DNA of 64,000 nucleotides from Frigidibacter sp. SD6-1 (GCF_030143255.1 NZ_JARJNR010000007.1:1-64000), one strand, 5' to 3'. Counted from the stretch's first letter, positions 7,607 through 17,060 are shown. Notes: a model not told the origin generated them from the letters alone. Numbers and translations: made by a program.

Positions 7607-8950
7607 ATGGCAGACAGGCTGGAAGCTTTGACCGGGGCGCTTCTGTCGGCGGCACGCGCAGCGGGTGCCACGTCGGCGGACGCGATGGCGACTGAGGGCA
7701 CGGCGATTTCGGCCGACGTTCGGCAGGGGCGGCTGGAACAGGCCGAACGGGCCGAAGGCGTCGAGATCGGGCTGAGGGTCTTCGTCGGCCATCGGCAGGC
7801 CTGTGTCTCGGCCTCGGACCAGTCGGCGCGCACGATCGCCGAGATGGCCGAACGCGCCGTCGCCATGGCGCGCGAGGCGCCCGAGGATGACACGGCGGGG
7901 CTCGCCGATCCGTCGCAGCTGGCGAAAGGCTGGGATCTGGCGGCGCTGGAGCTGACCGATCCGGCAGACGATCCGTCGGCGGCGGCGCTGGAAGCGGCCG
8001 CGCGGGCGGCCGAGGCGGCGGCGCTTGGGGTGCAAGGTGTCACACAGGTCGAGGCGGGCGCGGCCTTTTCGCGCCGCAGTTTGTTCCTTGCCGCCAGCAA
8101 CGGTTTCGCGGGCGGCTATGGCCGCAGTTCCCATTCCCTCTCGGCCATGGCGATCACCGGCGAGGGCCTGGCGATGGAGCGTGACTGGGCGGCCGAGAGC
8201 CGCGCCTGGGGCGCCGACATGCCCTCGCCCGAGGAAATCGGCCAGCGCGCGGGCGACCGCGCCGTTTCGCGCGCCGGGGCGCGGCGGCCAAAGACCGGCG
8301 CCTATCCGGTGCTGTTCGACGAGCGGATATCGGCAAGCCTTGTCGGCCACCTTCTGTCGGCGGTGAATGGCATGTCGATCGTGCGCGGCGCCTCGTGGCT
8401 GCGCGATGCGCTGGGCCAGCAGGTGCTGCCCAAGGGAATGTCGATCACCGAGGATCCGACCCGCCCGCGCCTGACGGGCTCGCGCCCGTTCGATGGCGAA
8501 GGGCTGGCGACGGGCGTCCGAGCGATCGTGGCCGACGGGGTGCTGACCGGCTGGACGCTTGACCTTGCGACCGCGCGGCGGCTCGGGATGCAGTCGACCG
8601 CGTCCGCCTCGCGCAATGTCTCCTCGCCGCCCGCGCCGGGCAATGGCAATATCGCGCTGACGCAAGGTGTGCACAGCCGCGAGGACCTGCTCAGCGACAT
8701 GGGCACGGGCCTTCTGGTCACCGGCTTCATCGGCGCCTCGATCAACCCAAATACGGGCGATTATTCGCGCGGTGTTTCGGGCTTCTGGGTCGAGAAGGGC
8801 GAGATCACCTATCCGGTGAATGAATGCACCATCGCGGGCAACCTGCGCGACATGCTTCTGGCGATTGTGCCCGCGAATGACGCCCGCACCCATCTGTCGC
8901 ATGTCGTACCCAGCCTTCTGGTCGCGGGCCTGACCCTTGCCGGCGAGTGA
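7607..8950 (+). CDS. pmbA: PmbA/TldE-family protein
   Basis: A 447-residue member of the TldD/PmbA (TldE) family, which forms a cytoplasmic TldD-TldE protease complex known from microcin B17 maturation and antitoxin turnover. The C-terminal part shows the family features 'SASRNVSSPPAPGNGNI', 'GFIGASINPNTGDYSRG' and 'GEITYPVNECTIAGNL'. There is no HExxxH zinc motif, which fits the non-catalytic TldE/PmbA partner rather than TldD. The start at 7607 follows AAGGA; an upstream in-frame ATG at 7583 is less likely. It overlaps the next gene by 14 bp. No tldD was seen in the window. Confidence 0.9.
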   Translation: MADRLEALTGALLSAARAAGATSADAMATEGTAISADVRQGRLEQAERAEGVEIGLRVFVGHRQACVSASDQSARTIAEMAERAVAMAREAPEDDTAGLADPSQLAKGWDLAALELTDPADDPSAAALEAAARAAEAAALGVQGVTQVEAGAAFSRRSLFLAASNGFAGGYGRSSHSLSAMAITGEGLAMERDWAAESRAWGADMPSPEEIGQRAGDRAVSRAGARRPKTGAYPVLFDERISASLVGHLLSAVNGMSIVRGASWLRDALGQQVLPKGMSITEDPTRPRLTGSRPFDGEGLATGVRAIVADGVLTGWTLDLATARRLGMQSTASASRNVSSPPAPGNGNIALTQGVHSREDLLSDMGTGLLVTGFIGASINPNTGDYSRGVSGFWVEKGEITYPVNECTIAGNLRDMLLAIVPANDARTHLSHVVPSLLVAGLTLAGE

Positions 8951-9719
8951 TGATCTGGCGCTTCTGACCGAGGCGGCGCGCGCGGCGGGGCAGATCGCGC
9001 TGTCCTACTGGCGGCAGTCGCCCAAAACCTGGGACAAGGGCGGTGGCGCCGGGCCGGTGACCGAGGCGGACCTCGCCGTGAACCGGATGCTGGAGGCGGA
9101 ATTGCGCGCCGCCCGCCCCGACTATGGCTGGCTGTCGGAGGAGACGCCCGACAGCGACCTCAGGCTGAATGACGAGCGGTTGTTCATTATCGACCCGATC
9201 GACGGCACGCGCGCCTTCATCGACGGCACGCCCGACTTTGCCCATTCACTCGCGGTGGCCGAGAAGGGCTGGGTGACAGCCGCCGTCGTTTATCTACCGG
9301 CGCAGGACAGGCTCTATTCCGCCGGAATAGACACGGTTTCGACGTTGAATGGCCGGCCGATCTCGGCCTCTGCCGCTGACAGGCCGGAAGGCGCGACGCT
9401 GCTGACCACACGGCCCAATCTTGCGCCAGAGCACTGGCAAGGCGGCAACGTGCCGCCGGTCCGGCGGATGTTCCGCTCCTCCATCGCCTGGCGGCTGTGT
9501 CTGGTGGCAGAGGGCGCCTTCGACGCGATGCTGACGCTGAAACCCACCTGGGAATGGGACGCCGCCGCCGGGACGCTCATCGCGGCTCAGGCGGGTGCGC
9601 TCGTGACCGACCGAAGGGGCGCCCCTCTTCGCTTCAATTGCGCCCCGCCGCGGCTCGACGGCTGTCTCGCCGCTGCACCCGGCCTGCACCGGGCGCTTGC
9701 GGGCCAGCTCCTGCGCTAG
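8937..9719 (+). CDS. Inositol monophosphatase-family phosphatase (CysQ-like)
   Basis: A 260-residue Mg-dependent phosphatase. It has the motif set of the inositol monophosphatase/3'(2'),5'-bisphosphate nucleotidase family: 'GPVTEADLAVNRML', 'WLSEET', the metal-binding 'IIDPIDGTRAFIDG', and 'KPTWEWDAAAGTLI'. CysQ-like removal of 3'-phosphoadenosine phosphate is possible, but other sugar phosphates cannot be excluded. The start is a TTG (8937) inside the end of pmbA, suggesting translational coupling; no in-frame ATG lies nearby. It is the first gene of a set leading into the Kdo/lipid A genes. Confidence 0.85.
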   Translation: MPASDDLALLTEAARAAGQIALSYWRQSPKTWDKGGGAGPVTEADLAVNRMLEAELRAARPDYGWLSEETPDSDLRLNDERLFIIDPIDGTRAFIDGTPDFAHSLAVAEKGWVTAAVVYLPAQDRLYSAGIDTVSTLNGRPISASAADRPEGATLLTTRPNLAPEHWQGGNVPPVRRMFRSSIAWRLCLVAEGAFDAMLTLKPTWEWDAAAGTLIAAQAGALVTDRRGAPLRFNCAPPRLDGCLAAAPGLHRALAGQLLR

Positions 9720-9771
9720 CCTCGCCGCCCAAGCTGCACTAGATTTGACACCGAAGCCAAAGGACCATCCC

Positions 9772-10017
9772 ATGACCCAGCGCCTGCATCTTGTCTTCGG
9801 AGGGGAGCTCGTGAGCCCCGCCAGGAACGTCTTCCGCGATGTGTCGAAGATCCATGTCGTGGGCATCTTCCCCGACTATGCCAGCGCCCATGCCGCCTGG
9901 AAGGCCGAAGCCCAGCGCACGGTCGACGATGCGCACATGCGCTACTTCATCGCCCATATCCACCGGCTGCGGGACGAGGCGCAGGCTTCAGGCCCGACCG
10001 AAGAACTCGGGTTCTGA
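9772..10017 (+). CDS. DUF4170 small protein
   Basis: An 81-residue conserved alphaproteobacterial protein of DUF4170, with 'LHLVFGGEL' at the N-terminus, 'FPDYASAHAAWKAEAQRTVDDA' in the middle and 'YFIAHIHRL' near the end. No signal peptide or membrane segment. Function unknown. Its position directly before waaA and lpxK (11-bp gap) suggests a link to lipopolysaccharide core assembly, but this is context only. The start at 9772 is the family start. Confidence 0.85.
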   Translation: MTQRLHLVFGGELVSPARNVFRDVSKIHVVGIFPDYASAHAAWKAEAQRTVDDAHMRYFIAHIHRLRDEAQASGPTEELGF

Positions 10018-10027
10018 CGGTAGGCCC

Positions 10028-11245
10028 ATGGCCCGCTCGCTTGCCCTTGGGCTTTATCTTCTGCTCGCCGAGCGGGCAGAAGCGGCATGGCAGGCCGAGG
10101 ACCTGCCGCCCCGGCCCGAGGGACGCCTGGTCTGGCTGCATCTGGCGCGCGGCGGGCGGGCCGAGGCCATGGCGCAGATCGCGCGCGAGCTTGGGCGGGG
10201 GGGGGCCGACCTGACCCTGCTGATCACGTCCGAGACGACGGCCCCTGCCGCGGCGCCGGAGGGTGCGCTGCTGGCACCGCCGCCGCCCGACCGGCTGCCC
10301 GCCGTGCGGGCCTTTCTGGACCATTGGCGCCCGGACGCGGGCCTGATGCTGGGCAGCGACCTGCCTGCGGCGCTTATTGCCGAGGCGCATGGCCGGGGCG
10401 TGCCGCTGATCCTGGCGGAGGCGGGCACCGGTTCCGGTACCGCCTTCTGGAAGCGCGGAATGGTCGGGTCGGTTCTTGGCCGGTTTCAGCGCATCTTCGC
10501 CGAGAACATGGAGGCGCTGGCGGCGCTCAGACGGCTTGGCGGACCGGCGCTGAAGCTGGAGCTTGGCGGGCGGATCGAGGAAAGCACCGATCCCCTGCCC
10601 TATAACGAGGCCGAACGCGAGGATCTGGCGCTGCAATTGCGCGCGCGTCCGGTGTGGCTCGCCATGGCCTGCCCCGAAGAGGAAGAGGAGGCGGTGATCG
10701 CCGCGCAGGTCCATGCGCAGAGCCATGCGCACCGGCTGCTTCTGATCATTGCGCCGGTTGATGCCGCGCGCGCGCCGTCGATCGCGGCGAAATGCGCTGA
10801 CGCGGGCCTTGTCACGGCCACCCGCGCCGAGGAGGAAGAACCCGACGAGGAGGTGCAGGTCCTGATCGCCGACGGGCTGCCGGAGGCTGGCCTGTGGTAC
10901 CGGCTCGCGCCGGTGACCTACATGGGCGGCAGCCTGTCGGGGGCAGAGGGCACACGCTGCCCGTTCGAACCGGCGGTTCTGGGCTCGGCGGTCGTGCATG
11001 GGCCGAAGACCGAGCGCTTCGGCTCATCCTACGCGCGGCTGGCCGAGGCCCGTGCAGCGCGTACCGTTGCGGGGCCGGAGGACCTCAACGCCGCCATCGC
11101 CGACCTGATCGCGCCGGACAAGGCGGCGGCACTTGCCCATAACGCCTGGTCGGCGACCTCGAGCGGGGCCGAGGTCGCCGAACGCACGGCGGCGGCGCTG
11201 CGCCAGCTGATCGAACCCGCGCCCGTGCGGGTCGGGGGGCGCTGA
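10028..11245 (+). CDS. waaA: 3-deoxy-D-manno-octulosonic acid (Kdo) transferase
   Basis: A 405-residue GT30-type glycosyltransferase, near the usual ~420. It has the N-terminal Kdo-transferase domain ('[19 protein letters not shown]', '[32 protein letters not shown]') and a C-terminal GT-B half with '[31 protein letters not shown]', matching the conserved 'GGS-Q--G---P-EP---G--V--GP' pattern. It transfers Kdo from CMP-Kdo to lipid IVA at the inner membrane. The frame is open 63 codons upstream, but the start at 10028 fits the family and the gap after DUF4170. Its stop overlaps the lpxK start (TGATG), so the two are translationally coupled. Confidence 0.9.
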   Translation: MARSLALGLYLLLAERAEAAWQAEDLPPRPEGRLVWLHLARGGRAEAMAQIARELGRGGADLTLLITSETTAPAAAPEGALLAPPPPDRLPAVRAFLDHWRPDAGLMLGSDLPAALIAEAHGRGVPLILAEAGTGSGTAFWKRGMVGSVLGRFQRIFAENMEALAALRRLGGPALKLELGGRIEESTDPLPYNEAEREDLALQLRARPVWLAMACPEEEEEAVIAAQVHAQSHAHRLLLIIAPVDAARAPSIAAKCADAGLVTATRAEEEEPDEEVQVLIADGLPEAGLWYRLAPVTYMGGSLSGAEGTRCPFEPAVLGSAVVHGPKTERFGSSYARLAEARAARTVAGPEDLNAAIADLIAPDKAAALAHNAWSATSSGAEVAERTAAALRQLIEPAPVRVGGR

Positions 11246-12240
11246 TGGCCCGGCCGCCGGATTTCTGGTTCTTCCCCCCCGACCGGCCCGGCTGGCAGGC
11301 GCGGCTTCTGGCACCGCTCGGGCTTGCCTATGCCGCGGCCACCGCTCGCAGGCTGGCGAAGGGCGGGGCGGGGTACGACCCCGGCGTTCCGGTGATCTCG
11401 GTCGGCAATCTGAACGCGGGCGGCACCGGCAAGACGCCCACGGTGATTGCCCTTGCCGAACGGCTCGCCCAGCGCGGGATCGCGGCGCATGTCGTCAGCC
11501 GGGGCCATGGCGGGCGGCTTGTTGGCCCGGTCAGGGTCGACGAGCGGCAGCATGTGGCGGCGGATGTGGGCGACGAGCCCCTGCTTCTGTCGGCTTTCGC
11601 GCCCACCTGGGTGGCGCGGGACCGGGCGGCGGGCGCCCGCGCCGCAGTCACGGCGGGCGCGCAGGCGATCATCCTCGATGATGCCCACCAGAACCCGGCG
11701 CTGAGAAAACATCTGTCGATCGTCGTCGTCGATGCGGCCAAGGGTTTCGGCAACGGCTATTGCCTGCCCGCCGGCCCCTTGCGCGAGCCGGTCAGCAAGG
11801 GCCTCGCCCGCGCCGATCTGGTCCTGTCCATCGGGCCGGACAGCGCCCAGCAGGATTTCCGCGCCCGCTGGGGCGCGATGCTGCCCTGCCCGCTGGTTAC
11901 CGGCGTGCTCGAACCGCTGCAGACCGGGATGGACTGGCAGGGCCTGCGCGTCCTCGCCTTCGCCGGGATCGGACATCCGGAAAAATTCTTCGCCACCCTG
12001 CGGTCGCTCGGCGCCGATCTGGTCCGCGCGGAGCCGCTTGACGACCACCAGCCCTTCACACCCGCGCTTCTGAAGCGGCTGGAGGCGGAGGCGGACCTAA
12101 GGGGGGCGCAGCTGGTGACCACCGAAAAGGACGCTGCCCGCCTGCCCGCGAGCTTCCGCCCGAAGGTGCTGGCGCTGCCGGTCAGGCTCAGGATCGGCGA
12201 GGGCGCGGCGCTCGATGCGCAGCTCGACGCCCTGCGCTGA
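11245..12240 (+). CDS. lpxK: Tetraacyldisaccharide 4'-kinase
   Basis: A 331-residue LpxK. The Walker A motif AGGTGKTP is at about residues 58-65, followed by 'VVSRGHGG', '[20 protein letters not shown]', 'ILDDAHQNP' and the C-terminal '[10 protein letters not shown]'. It phosphorylates the 4' position of the lipid A disaccharide at the cytoplasmic face of the inner membrane. The usual 'DDGFQ' appears here as 'DDAHQN', as in some alphaproteobacteria. It is coupled to waaA and ends just before the paired palindromes at 12250-12296. Confidence 0.93.
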   Translation: MARPPDFWFFPPDRPGWQARLLAPLGLAYAAATARRLAKGGAGYDPGVPVISVGNLNAGGTGKTPTVIALAERLAQRGIAAHVVSRGHGGRLVGPVRVDERQHVAADVGDEPLLLSAFAPTWVARDRAAGARAAVTAGAQAIILDDAHQNPALRKHLSIVVVDAAKGFGNGYCLPAGPLREPVSKGLARADLVLSIGPDSAQQDFRARWGAMLPCPLVTGVLEPLQTGMDWQGLRVLAFAGIGHPEKFFATLRSLGADLVRAEPLDDHQPFTPALLKRLEAEADLRGAQLVTTEKDAARLPASFRPKVLALPVRLRIGEGAALDAQLDALR

Positions 12241-12249
12241 CGGCGGAGA

Positions 12250-12296
12250 CGAAAAGTCTTCGAAGACTTTTCGCAAATTCCTTCGAAGGAATTTGC
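12250..12296. terminator. Two abutting perfect 24-bp palindromes, probable bidirectional terminator
   Basis: Positions 12250-12273 and 12273-12296 are each a perfect 24-bp palindrome, both centred on TTCGAA, sharing one G. The arms of the first are CGAAAAGTCTTC, those of the second GCAAATTCCTTC. They lie between convergent lpxK (stop 12240) and the CoA-transferase gene (stop 12298). Each RNA strand would form two hairpins ending in A- or T-rich arms. Termination is inferred from position; pairs of this kind also look like a family-wide repeat. Confidence 0.7.
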
Positions 12297-12297
12297 C

Positions 12298-13434
12298 TCA
12301 GCCGCGCCGGTGCGCCCTTACTTCCGCATCATGCTCGCCAAGCTTCGGCGAGGGCCGGTCAAGCGCCAGGTCGGCGGCGGAGAAGGTGAAGGGCGAGCGG
12401 ACGGTGGGGATACCGCCCACGTCCCGCTTCATGCCGCGGGCGACGATCTGGGGGTCGGCGAAGACCTCGGACAGGTCGTTGATCTGGCCTGCGGGCACGC
12501 CGTCACGCTCGCAGGCAGCGAGGAGGTCGGCCTTGGTGCGGGTTTTCGTGGCACCGTTCAGAAGGGCCGTCAGTTCGACACGGTTGGCGATCCGGTCGGC
12601 GTTGGTGCGGTATTTCGCATCCCCCGCCACGCCTTCCAGCCCGAGGATCGCGCAGAGCCTGCCGAATTGCGCGTCATTGCCGGGCGCGAGGATCAGCCAG
12701 CCGTCGGCGCAATCGAAGACCGCATAGGGCACGATATTGGGATGGGCATTGCCGAGCCTGACCGGCGCGGTGCCGGTCGCGAGGTAATTCATCGCCTGAT
12801 TGGCCATGATCGCGGTCGTCACGTCGAGCAGCGCCATGTCGACCTGCTGGCCCTCGCCGGTCCGGTCGCGCTGATGCAGCGCTGCAAGAATGCCGGTCGC
12901 GGCATAGACGCCGGTGAAGATGTCGGATACCGCGACGCCCACCTTCTGCGGCTGGCCGTCGGGATCACCGGTCACCGACATCAGCCCGCCCATGCCCTGA
13001 ATGATGTAATCATAGCCCGCGCGATGGGCATAGGGCCCGGTCTGGCCGAAGCCGGTGATCGAGCAATAAATCAGGCGGGGATTGACGGCCCTCAGGCTCT
13101 CGTAATCCAGCCCGTATTTCTTCAGCCCTCCGACCTTGAAATTCTCGATCAGCACATCGGCATCGCGCACCAGATCGCGCACGAAGGCCTGGCCCTCCTC
13201 GGTGCGGAAATCGGCGATGACGGACCGCTTGCCGCGATTGCAGGCGTGGAAATAGGCGGCCGAGCGATCGCCGTCGCGCTCGATGAAGGGCGGGCCCCAG
13301 CGGCGGGTATCGTCGCCCTCCGGCGCCTCGACCTTGATCACGTCGGCGCCAAGGTCGGCGAGGATCTGGCCCGCCCAGGGGCCGGCCAGGATCCGCGCCA
13401 GTTCGACGACCTTCAGCCCGGCGAGAGGCGTCAA
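12298..13434 (-). CDS. CaiB/BaiF-family (class III) CoA-transferase
   Basis: A 378-residue class III CoA-transferase. The start is typical (GLKVVELARILAGPWAGQIL), followed by 'DLGADVIKVEAPEGDDTR'. The expected catalytic Asp lies in the region 'GQQVDMALLDVTTAIMANQ', and 'ADGWLILAPGNDAQFGRLC' follows. It moves CoA between carboxylic acids; the substrate cannot be deduced. Full family length. Its start overlaps the end of the dsbA-like gene by 4 bp, so it is the last gene of a dciA-dsbA-caiB operon. It ends against the palindromes shared with lpxK. Confidence 0.9.
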   Translation of the reverse strand: MTPLAGLKVVELARILAGPWAGQILADLGADVIKVEAPEGDDTRRWGPPFIERDGDRSAAYFHACNRGKRSVIADFRTEEGQAFVRDLVRDADVLIENFKVGGLKKYGLDYESLRAVNPRLIYCSITGFGQTGPYAHRAGYDYIIQGMGGLMSVTGDPDGQPQKVGVAVSDIFTGVYAATGILAALHQRDRTGEGQQVDMALLDVTTAIMANQAMNYLATGTAPVRLGNAHPNIVPYAVFDCADGWLILAPGNDAQFGRLCAILGLEGVAGDAKYRTNADRIANRVELTALLNGATKTRTKADLLAACERDGVPAGQINDLSEVFADPQIVARGMKRDVGGIPTVRSPFTFSAADLALDRPSPKLGEHDAEVRAHRRG

Positions 13435-14108
13435 TTGGCGAGCGCCGCGTCGAGAAGAGCGGCGAAATCGGCGTAGGACATTTCGCCCGAATGTAGCTCG
13501 CCGTTGATCAGGAAGGTGGGCGTGCCCTTCACATTGTCGTTCGTCGCATTGGTCTGGTAGGCGGTGACCATCGCCTTGGCCTTGTCGTTATCGTTCAGGC
13601 AGGCGTTGACCTGATCGGCGGTCATCCCGGCCTTGAGGCCGATCTTCCTGAGTTCGTCGGCAATCCCCTGATCGGCGCCGGAGGCGAGCCAGTCGCGCTG
13701 CCCGTCATAGAGCATGTCGGAGATGCCGAAATATTTCTCGGGCCCCCCGCAGCGCGCCACCATCGCGGCCCAGAGGCCGTACTTGTCGAAATAGACCTCG
13801 CGGTAGACGAACTTCACCTTGCCGGTGTCGATGTAGTTCTTCTTGAACTCGTCATAGACCGTATCGTGGAAGTTCGCGCAATGCGGGCAGGTGAAGGAGG
13901 CATATTCCACCACCGTCACCGGCGCATTCTGGTCGCCGAGGATCATGTCGGGCACGAGTGCGACGGCAGAACTGGTGGTCGCACTTTCCTGCGCCGAGGC
14001 GGGCGGGATCAGCGTGGCGAGTTCAGCCGTGGTGGAGCCTGCATACCACCAGGCGCCGCCGACAGCGGCAAGCGCGGTAGCCACTGGCACGAGGAGCTTT
14101 TTCATCAT
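13431..14108 (-). CDS. DsbA-family thiol:disulfide oxidoreductase
   Basis: A 225-residue exported thioredoxin-fold protein. The N-terminal signal or anchor (residues 1-22) leads to a linker, then the DsbA core with active site CPHC in 'YASFTCPHCANFH' at about 73-76, the helical insertion, and the cis-Pro loop 'VKGTPTFLING' near the C-terminus. It acts on periplasmic dithiols. A second cysteine pair (RCGG, NACLN) lies in the helical domain. Preceded by AAGGAAAGG, with two adjacent ATGs possible. It lies between the DciA-like gene and the CoA-transferase gene in one operon. Confidence 0.9.
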   Translation of the reverse strand: MMKKLLVPVATALAAVGGAWWYAGSTTAELATLIPPASAQESATTSSAVALVPDMILGDQNAPVTVVEYASFTCPHCANFHDTVYDEFKKNYIDTGKVKFVYREVYFDKYGLWAAMVARCGGPEKYFGISDMLYDGQRDWLASGADQGIADELRKIGLKAGMTADQVNACLNDNDKAKAMVTAYQTNATNDNVKGTPTFLINGELHSGEMSYADFAALLDAALAN

Positions 14109-14111
14109 CGG

Positions 14112-14657
14112 TCAGCCTTTCCTTGATCGGGGCCGAGATAAGACTTTTTCGCCCAAGGCTTCAAGCGCGGCCCTGAGGGTTTCGTCGCCAACATCACGCG
14201 AAAGTGCTTCGGCAGTGGCGTGGATCGCCGGATCGGGGGCGGCATCGGCGGGTTTCGGCCGGAATGGCGTCTGGCCCTCGGCAAAACCCGTTGCCGCCGT
14301 CTGGGTCAGGCTGATGCGGGCAATGGCGTTGTAGCCATAACAGCCGTTCACCCTTTCCTGAATGCGCGGAAGCTGCATCTGCACGACGGGCGCGGCGGCG
14401 CCGGAGACCAGAAGGGTCAGCGTACCGCCCATCCCCTCGCGGCCATAGCCGATGCGCGCGGGCTGGGCGATGGCGGCGATCTCTTCGCCCACGATCTCTG
14501 CCCATTGGGTCAGAAGCCGCGACAGGGCAAAGCCGCGCGTCTCGCCCGCCTTGCGGATCGGATCGCGCAAAAGGCCCGCCGCCGGTTCGAACCCGCGCAG
14601 GCGGCGGTCGCGCCGGGGCGCGGGATCCTTTCCGGGGGGTTGCGAAGCGGCGCTCAT
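14112..14657 (-). CDS. DUF721/DciA-like protein
   Basis: A 181-residue protein with a DUF721 domain at about 30-125 ('LSRLLTQWAEIVGEEIAAIAQPARI', 'GTLTLLVSGAAAPVVQMQLPRIQERVNGCYGYNAI'). DUF721 includes DciA, the helicase-operator protein that loads DnaB in bacteria without DnaC. The C-terminal third is Ala/Pro-rich and likely disordered. The ATG at 14657 is preferred; a GTG at 14666 is possible. It is divergent from mutY and 4 bp upstream of the dsbA-like gene. A DciA role is family-based and untested here. Confidence 0.75.
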   Translation of the reverse strand: MSAASQPPGKDPAPRRDRRLRGFEPAAGLLRDPIRKAGETRGFALSRLLTQWAEIVGEEIAAIAQPARIGYGREGMGGTLTLLVSGAAAPVVQMQLPRIQERVNGCYGYNAIARISLTQTAATGFAEGQTPFRPKPADAAPDPAIHATAEALSRDVGDETLRAALEALGEKVLSRPRSRKG

Positions 14658-14713
14658 TCGGATCACGTCTGGGGCGGTTCACCCCATCATAGGGGCGCGC
14701 GGGGGATTTGGGT

Positions 14714-15805
14714 ATGGCGAAAGACAGGGTCGACGCGGCGGGGGTGGGTGGCGCGCTGCTTGCCTGGTACGACCGGTCGGCGCGGACCATGCCCTGGCGC
14801 ACCGGCCCGGCGGCGCGGGCGCGGGGCGCGCGGCCCGATCCCTACCGGGTCTGGCTGTCGGAGGTGATGCTGCAACAGACGACGGTCGCCGCCGTCACCG
14901 GTTATTTCAACCGCTTCACCGCGCGCTGGCCGACCGTGGCCGACCTTGCCGCAGCGCGCGACGAAGAGGTGATGGCCGAATGGGCCGGGCTTGGCTATTA
15001 CGCCCGCGCCCGCAACCTGCTGAAATGCGCCCGCTCGGTGGTGGAGCGTCATCAGGGGCAGTTTCCGGCTGAATTAGAGACGCTTTTGGCCCTGCCCGGC
15101 ATCGGCCCCTACACCGCCGCCGCCGTCGCCGCCATCGCCTTCGACCGGCCCGCGACCGTGGTCGACGGCAATGTCGAACGCGTGGTTTCGCGGCTCTTCG
15201 CGGTCGAAACACCGTTGCCGGTCGCGAAGCCGGAGCTTCAGGCTCTGGCCGCCCGGCTGACGCCGGATGCGCGCGCGGGCGATCATGCGCAGGCGATGAT
15301 GGATCTTGGCGCGACGATCTGCACCCCGCGCAATCCGGCCTGTGCGATCTGCCCGCTGACGGGCGCGTGCCTTGGCCGGCAGGCGGGTATCGCCGCAGAC
15401 CTGCCCCGGCGCATGCCGAAGCCGGCAAAGCCCGAGCGCCGGGGTTTTGCCTATGTCGTTCGCCGTGCGGACGGTGCCGTGCTGCTGGAGCGCCGGGCGG
15501 AGAAGGGCCTTCTGGGCGGCATGCTCGGCTGGCCGACGAGCGACTGGTCGGGCGATCCCACGCCCGCGCCGCCGGTTGCCGCCGACTGGCAGACCCAAGG
15601 CATGGTGCGCCACACCTTCACGCATTTTCACCTGACACTTTCGGTGATGACCGCGACCGTCCCGCAGGGCGCCAATCCCGACCGGGGGTTTTTCCTGCCC
15701 TCTGCCGAGTTCGACCCGGCCGCCTTGCCGACCGTGATGCTGAAGGTACATGACGCCGCGTCCCCTCCTTCCGCGCCGATTGAGCGCAAGGGGCGGCGGC
15801 GGTAG
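14714..15805 (+). CDS. mutY: A/G-specific adenine glycosylase
   Basis: A 363-residue MutY, which excises adenine mispaired with 8-oxoguanine. The helix-hairpin-helix is 'LPGIGPYTAAAVAAIAFD', followed by the catalytic Asp in 'VVDGNVERV'. The four iron-sulfur cysteines follow C-x6-C-x2-C-x5-C ('CTPRNPACAICPLTGAC'). The C-terminal NUDIX-like domain ('FAYVVRRADGAVLLERRAEKGLLGGMLGWPTSDW') recognises 8-oxoG. The ATG at 14714 is two codons after a TTG. It is followed at 20 bp by alkB and is divergent from the DciA-like gene. Confidence 0.95.
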   Translation: MAKDRVDAAGVGGALLAWYDRSARTMPWRTGPAARARGARPDPYRVWLSEVMLQQTTVAAVTGYFNRFTARWPTVADLAAARDEEVMAEWAGLGYYARARNLLKCARSVVERHQGQFPAELETLLALPGIGPYTAAAVAAIAFDRPATVVDGNVERVVSRLFAVETPLPVAKPELQALAARLTPDARAGDHAQAMMDLGATICTPRNPACAICPLTGACLGRQAGIAADLPRRMPKPAKPERRGFAYVVRRADGAVLLERRAEKGLLGGMLGWPTSDWSGDPTPAPPVAADWQTQGMVRHTFTHFHLTLSVMTATVPQGANPDRGFFLPSAEFDPAALPTVMLKVHDAASPPSAPIERKGRRR

Positions 15806-15825
15806 ACTGGGGGCGAAGAGGTCGC

Positions 15826-16968
15826 ATGTCGAAACCGAAGGACATTTCCCACCCGCTTGCCGCGCTGCCCTTCTGGCTGTCGCTTGGGCTCTTGCCCTGT
15901 GTCTGGCTTGCCGCCAGCCACGGCGGCTGGGCGCTTCTGGCGCTGCCGGTCTATGGCTGGGTCTTGCTGCCGCTCTTCGACATCGCGCTTGGGCTGAACG
16001 AAGACAACCCCGACACTGAGACGCCTGAGAAGAAGCTCTTCTGGTACCGGCTCATCACGCTTCTTTGGTTCCCGATACAGGCCGCGGTGATCTACGGCGC
16101 GCTCTGGTGGGCCACCCAGACCGATGCGCTGGCGCTGTGGGAGAAGGTCGGCCTGTTCTTCGGCATAGGCATCGTCACCGGCGCGGTCGGCATCGTCTAT
16201 GCGCATGAGCTGATGCACCAGAAGAACGCGGCCGAACGCTGGCTGGGCGACCTGCTGCTGGCGACTGTCCTTTACAGCTATTACCGGACCGAGCATCTTC
16301 TGGTGCATCACCGCTATGTCGGCACCCCGCGCGATGCGGTTTCGGCCCGCTATAACGAGAACTTCCACCGCTTCTTCCTGCGTGTGCTGCGCGAGGGGCC
16401 CGGTTCGGCCTGGCGGGCCGAGAAACAGATGCTGGCGCGGGCGGGGCGGGGGCCGTTCCACCGGTCGAACCCGTTCTGGCGCTATGCGGCGCTGTCCGCG
16501 CTGGCGCTTCTCGCCGCCTGCGCGGTCGGCGGCTGGCTGGGGCTTATCCTCTTCATCTTCCAGGCCTATGTGGCGATCTGGCAGCTGGAGCTGGTCGATT
16601 ACATCGAACATTATGGCCTGTCGCGGAAACATCTGGGCGAGGGCAGGTACGAACATGTGAAGCCCCATCACAGCTGGAACGCGGCACACAAGGCGACGAA
16701 CTGGTTCCTGATCAACCTGCAGCGCCATTCGGACCATCATTACAAGCCTGACCGCCGCTTCCCGCTGTTGCAGACCTACGGCGAGGATGAGGCGCCTCAA
16801 CTGCCCTACGGCTATCCGGCGATGACGACACTGGCGCTCATCCCACCGCTGTGGCGGCGGGTGATGAACCCGAAGGTCCGCGCCTGGCGGCGGCAGTTCT
16901 ACCCCGAGATCACCGACTGGGCGGATTACAACAAGGGCCGCCTGCCGCTGCCGAAGGGCGCGAGCTGA
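15826..16968 (+). CDS. alkB: Alkane 1-monooxygenase (AlkB-type membrane di-iron hydroxylase)
   Basis: A 380-residue integral membrane enzyme with about six hydrophobic segments. The histidine boxes of membrane di-iron hydroxylases are all present: HELMH ('YAHELMHQKN'), EHLLVHH, and 'LQRHSDHH', plus the AlkB signature 'YIEHYG'. It would hydroxylate medium-chain alkanes at the terminal carbon with rubredoxin as electron donor. No rubredoxin, rubredoxin reductase or alkane regulator is adjacent, so redox partners must lie elsewhere. It follows mutY closely, probably on the same transcript. Confidence 0.9.
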   Translation: MSKPKDISHPLAALPFWLSLGLLPCVWLAASHGGWALLALPVYGWVLLPLFDIALGLNEDNPDTETPEKKLFWYRLITLLWFPIQAAVIYGALWWATQTDALALWEKVGLFFGIGIVTGAVGIVYAHELMHQKNAAERWLGDLLLATVLYSYYRTEHLLVHHRYVGTPRDAVSARYNENFHRFFLRVLREGPGSAWRAEKQMLARAGRGPFHRSNPFWRYAALSALALLAACAVGGWLGLILFIFQAYVAIWQLELVDYIEHYGLSRKHLGEGRYEHVKPHHSWNAAHKATNWFLINLQRHSDHHYKPDRRFPLLQTYGEDEAPQLPYGYPAMTTLALIPPLWRRVMNPKVRAWRRQFYPEITDWADYNKGRLPLPKGAS

Positions 16969-17060
16969 GGCGCGAGGGGTAGGGATTCCCGCCGTTGTCC
17001 CGCCGCGGCAGGGGCGTAGAATGGCCCCGTCTGGTCCTTGCAACCGGAAGGGGGAGAACC

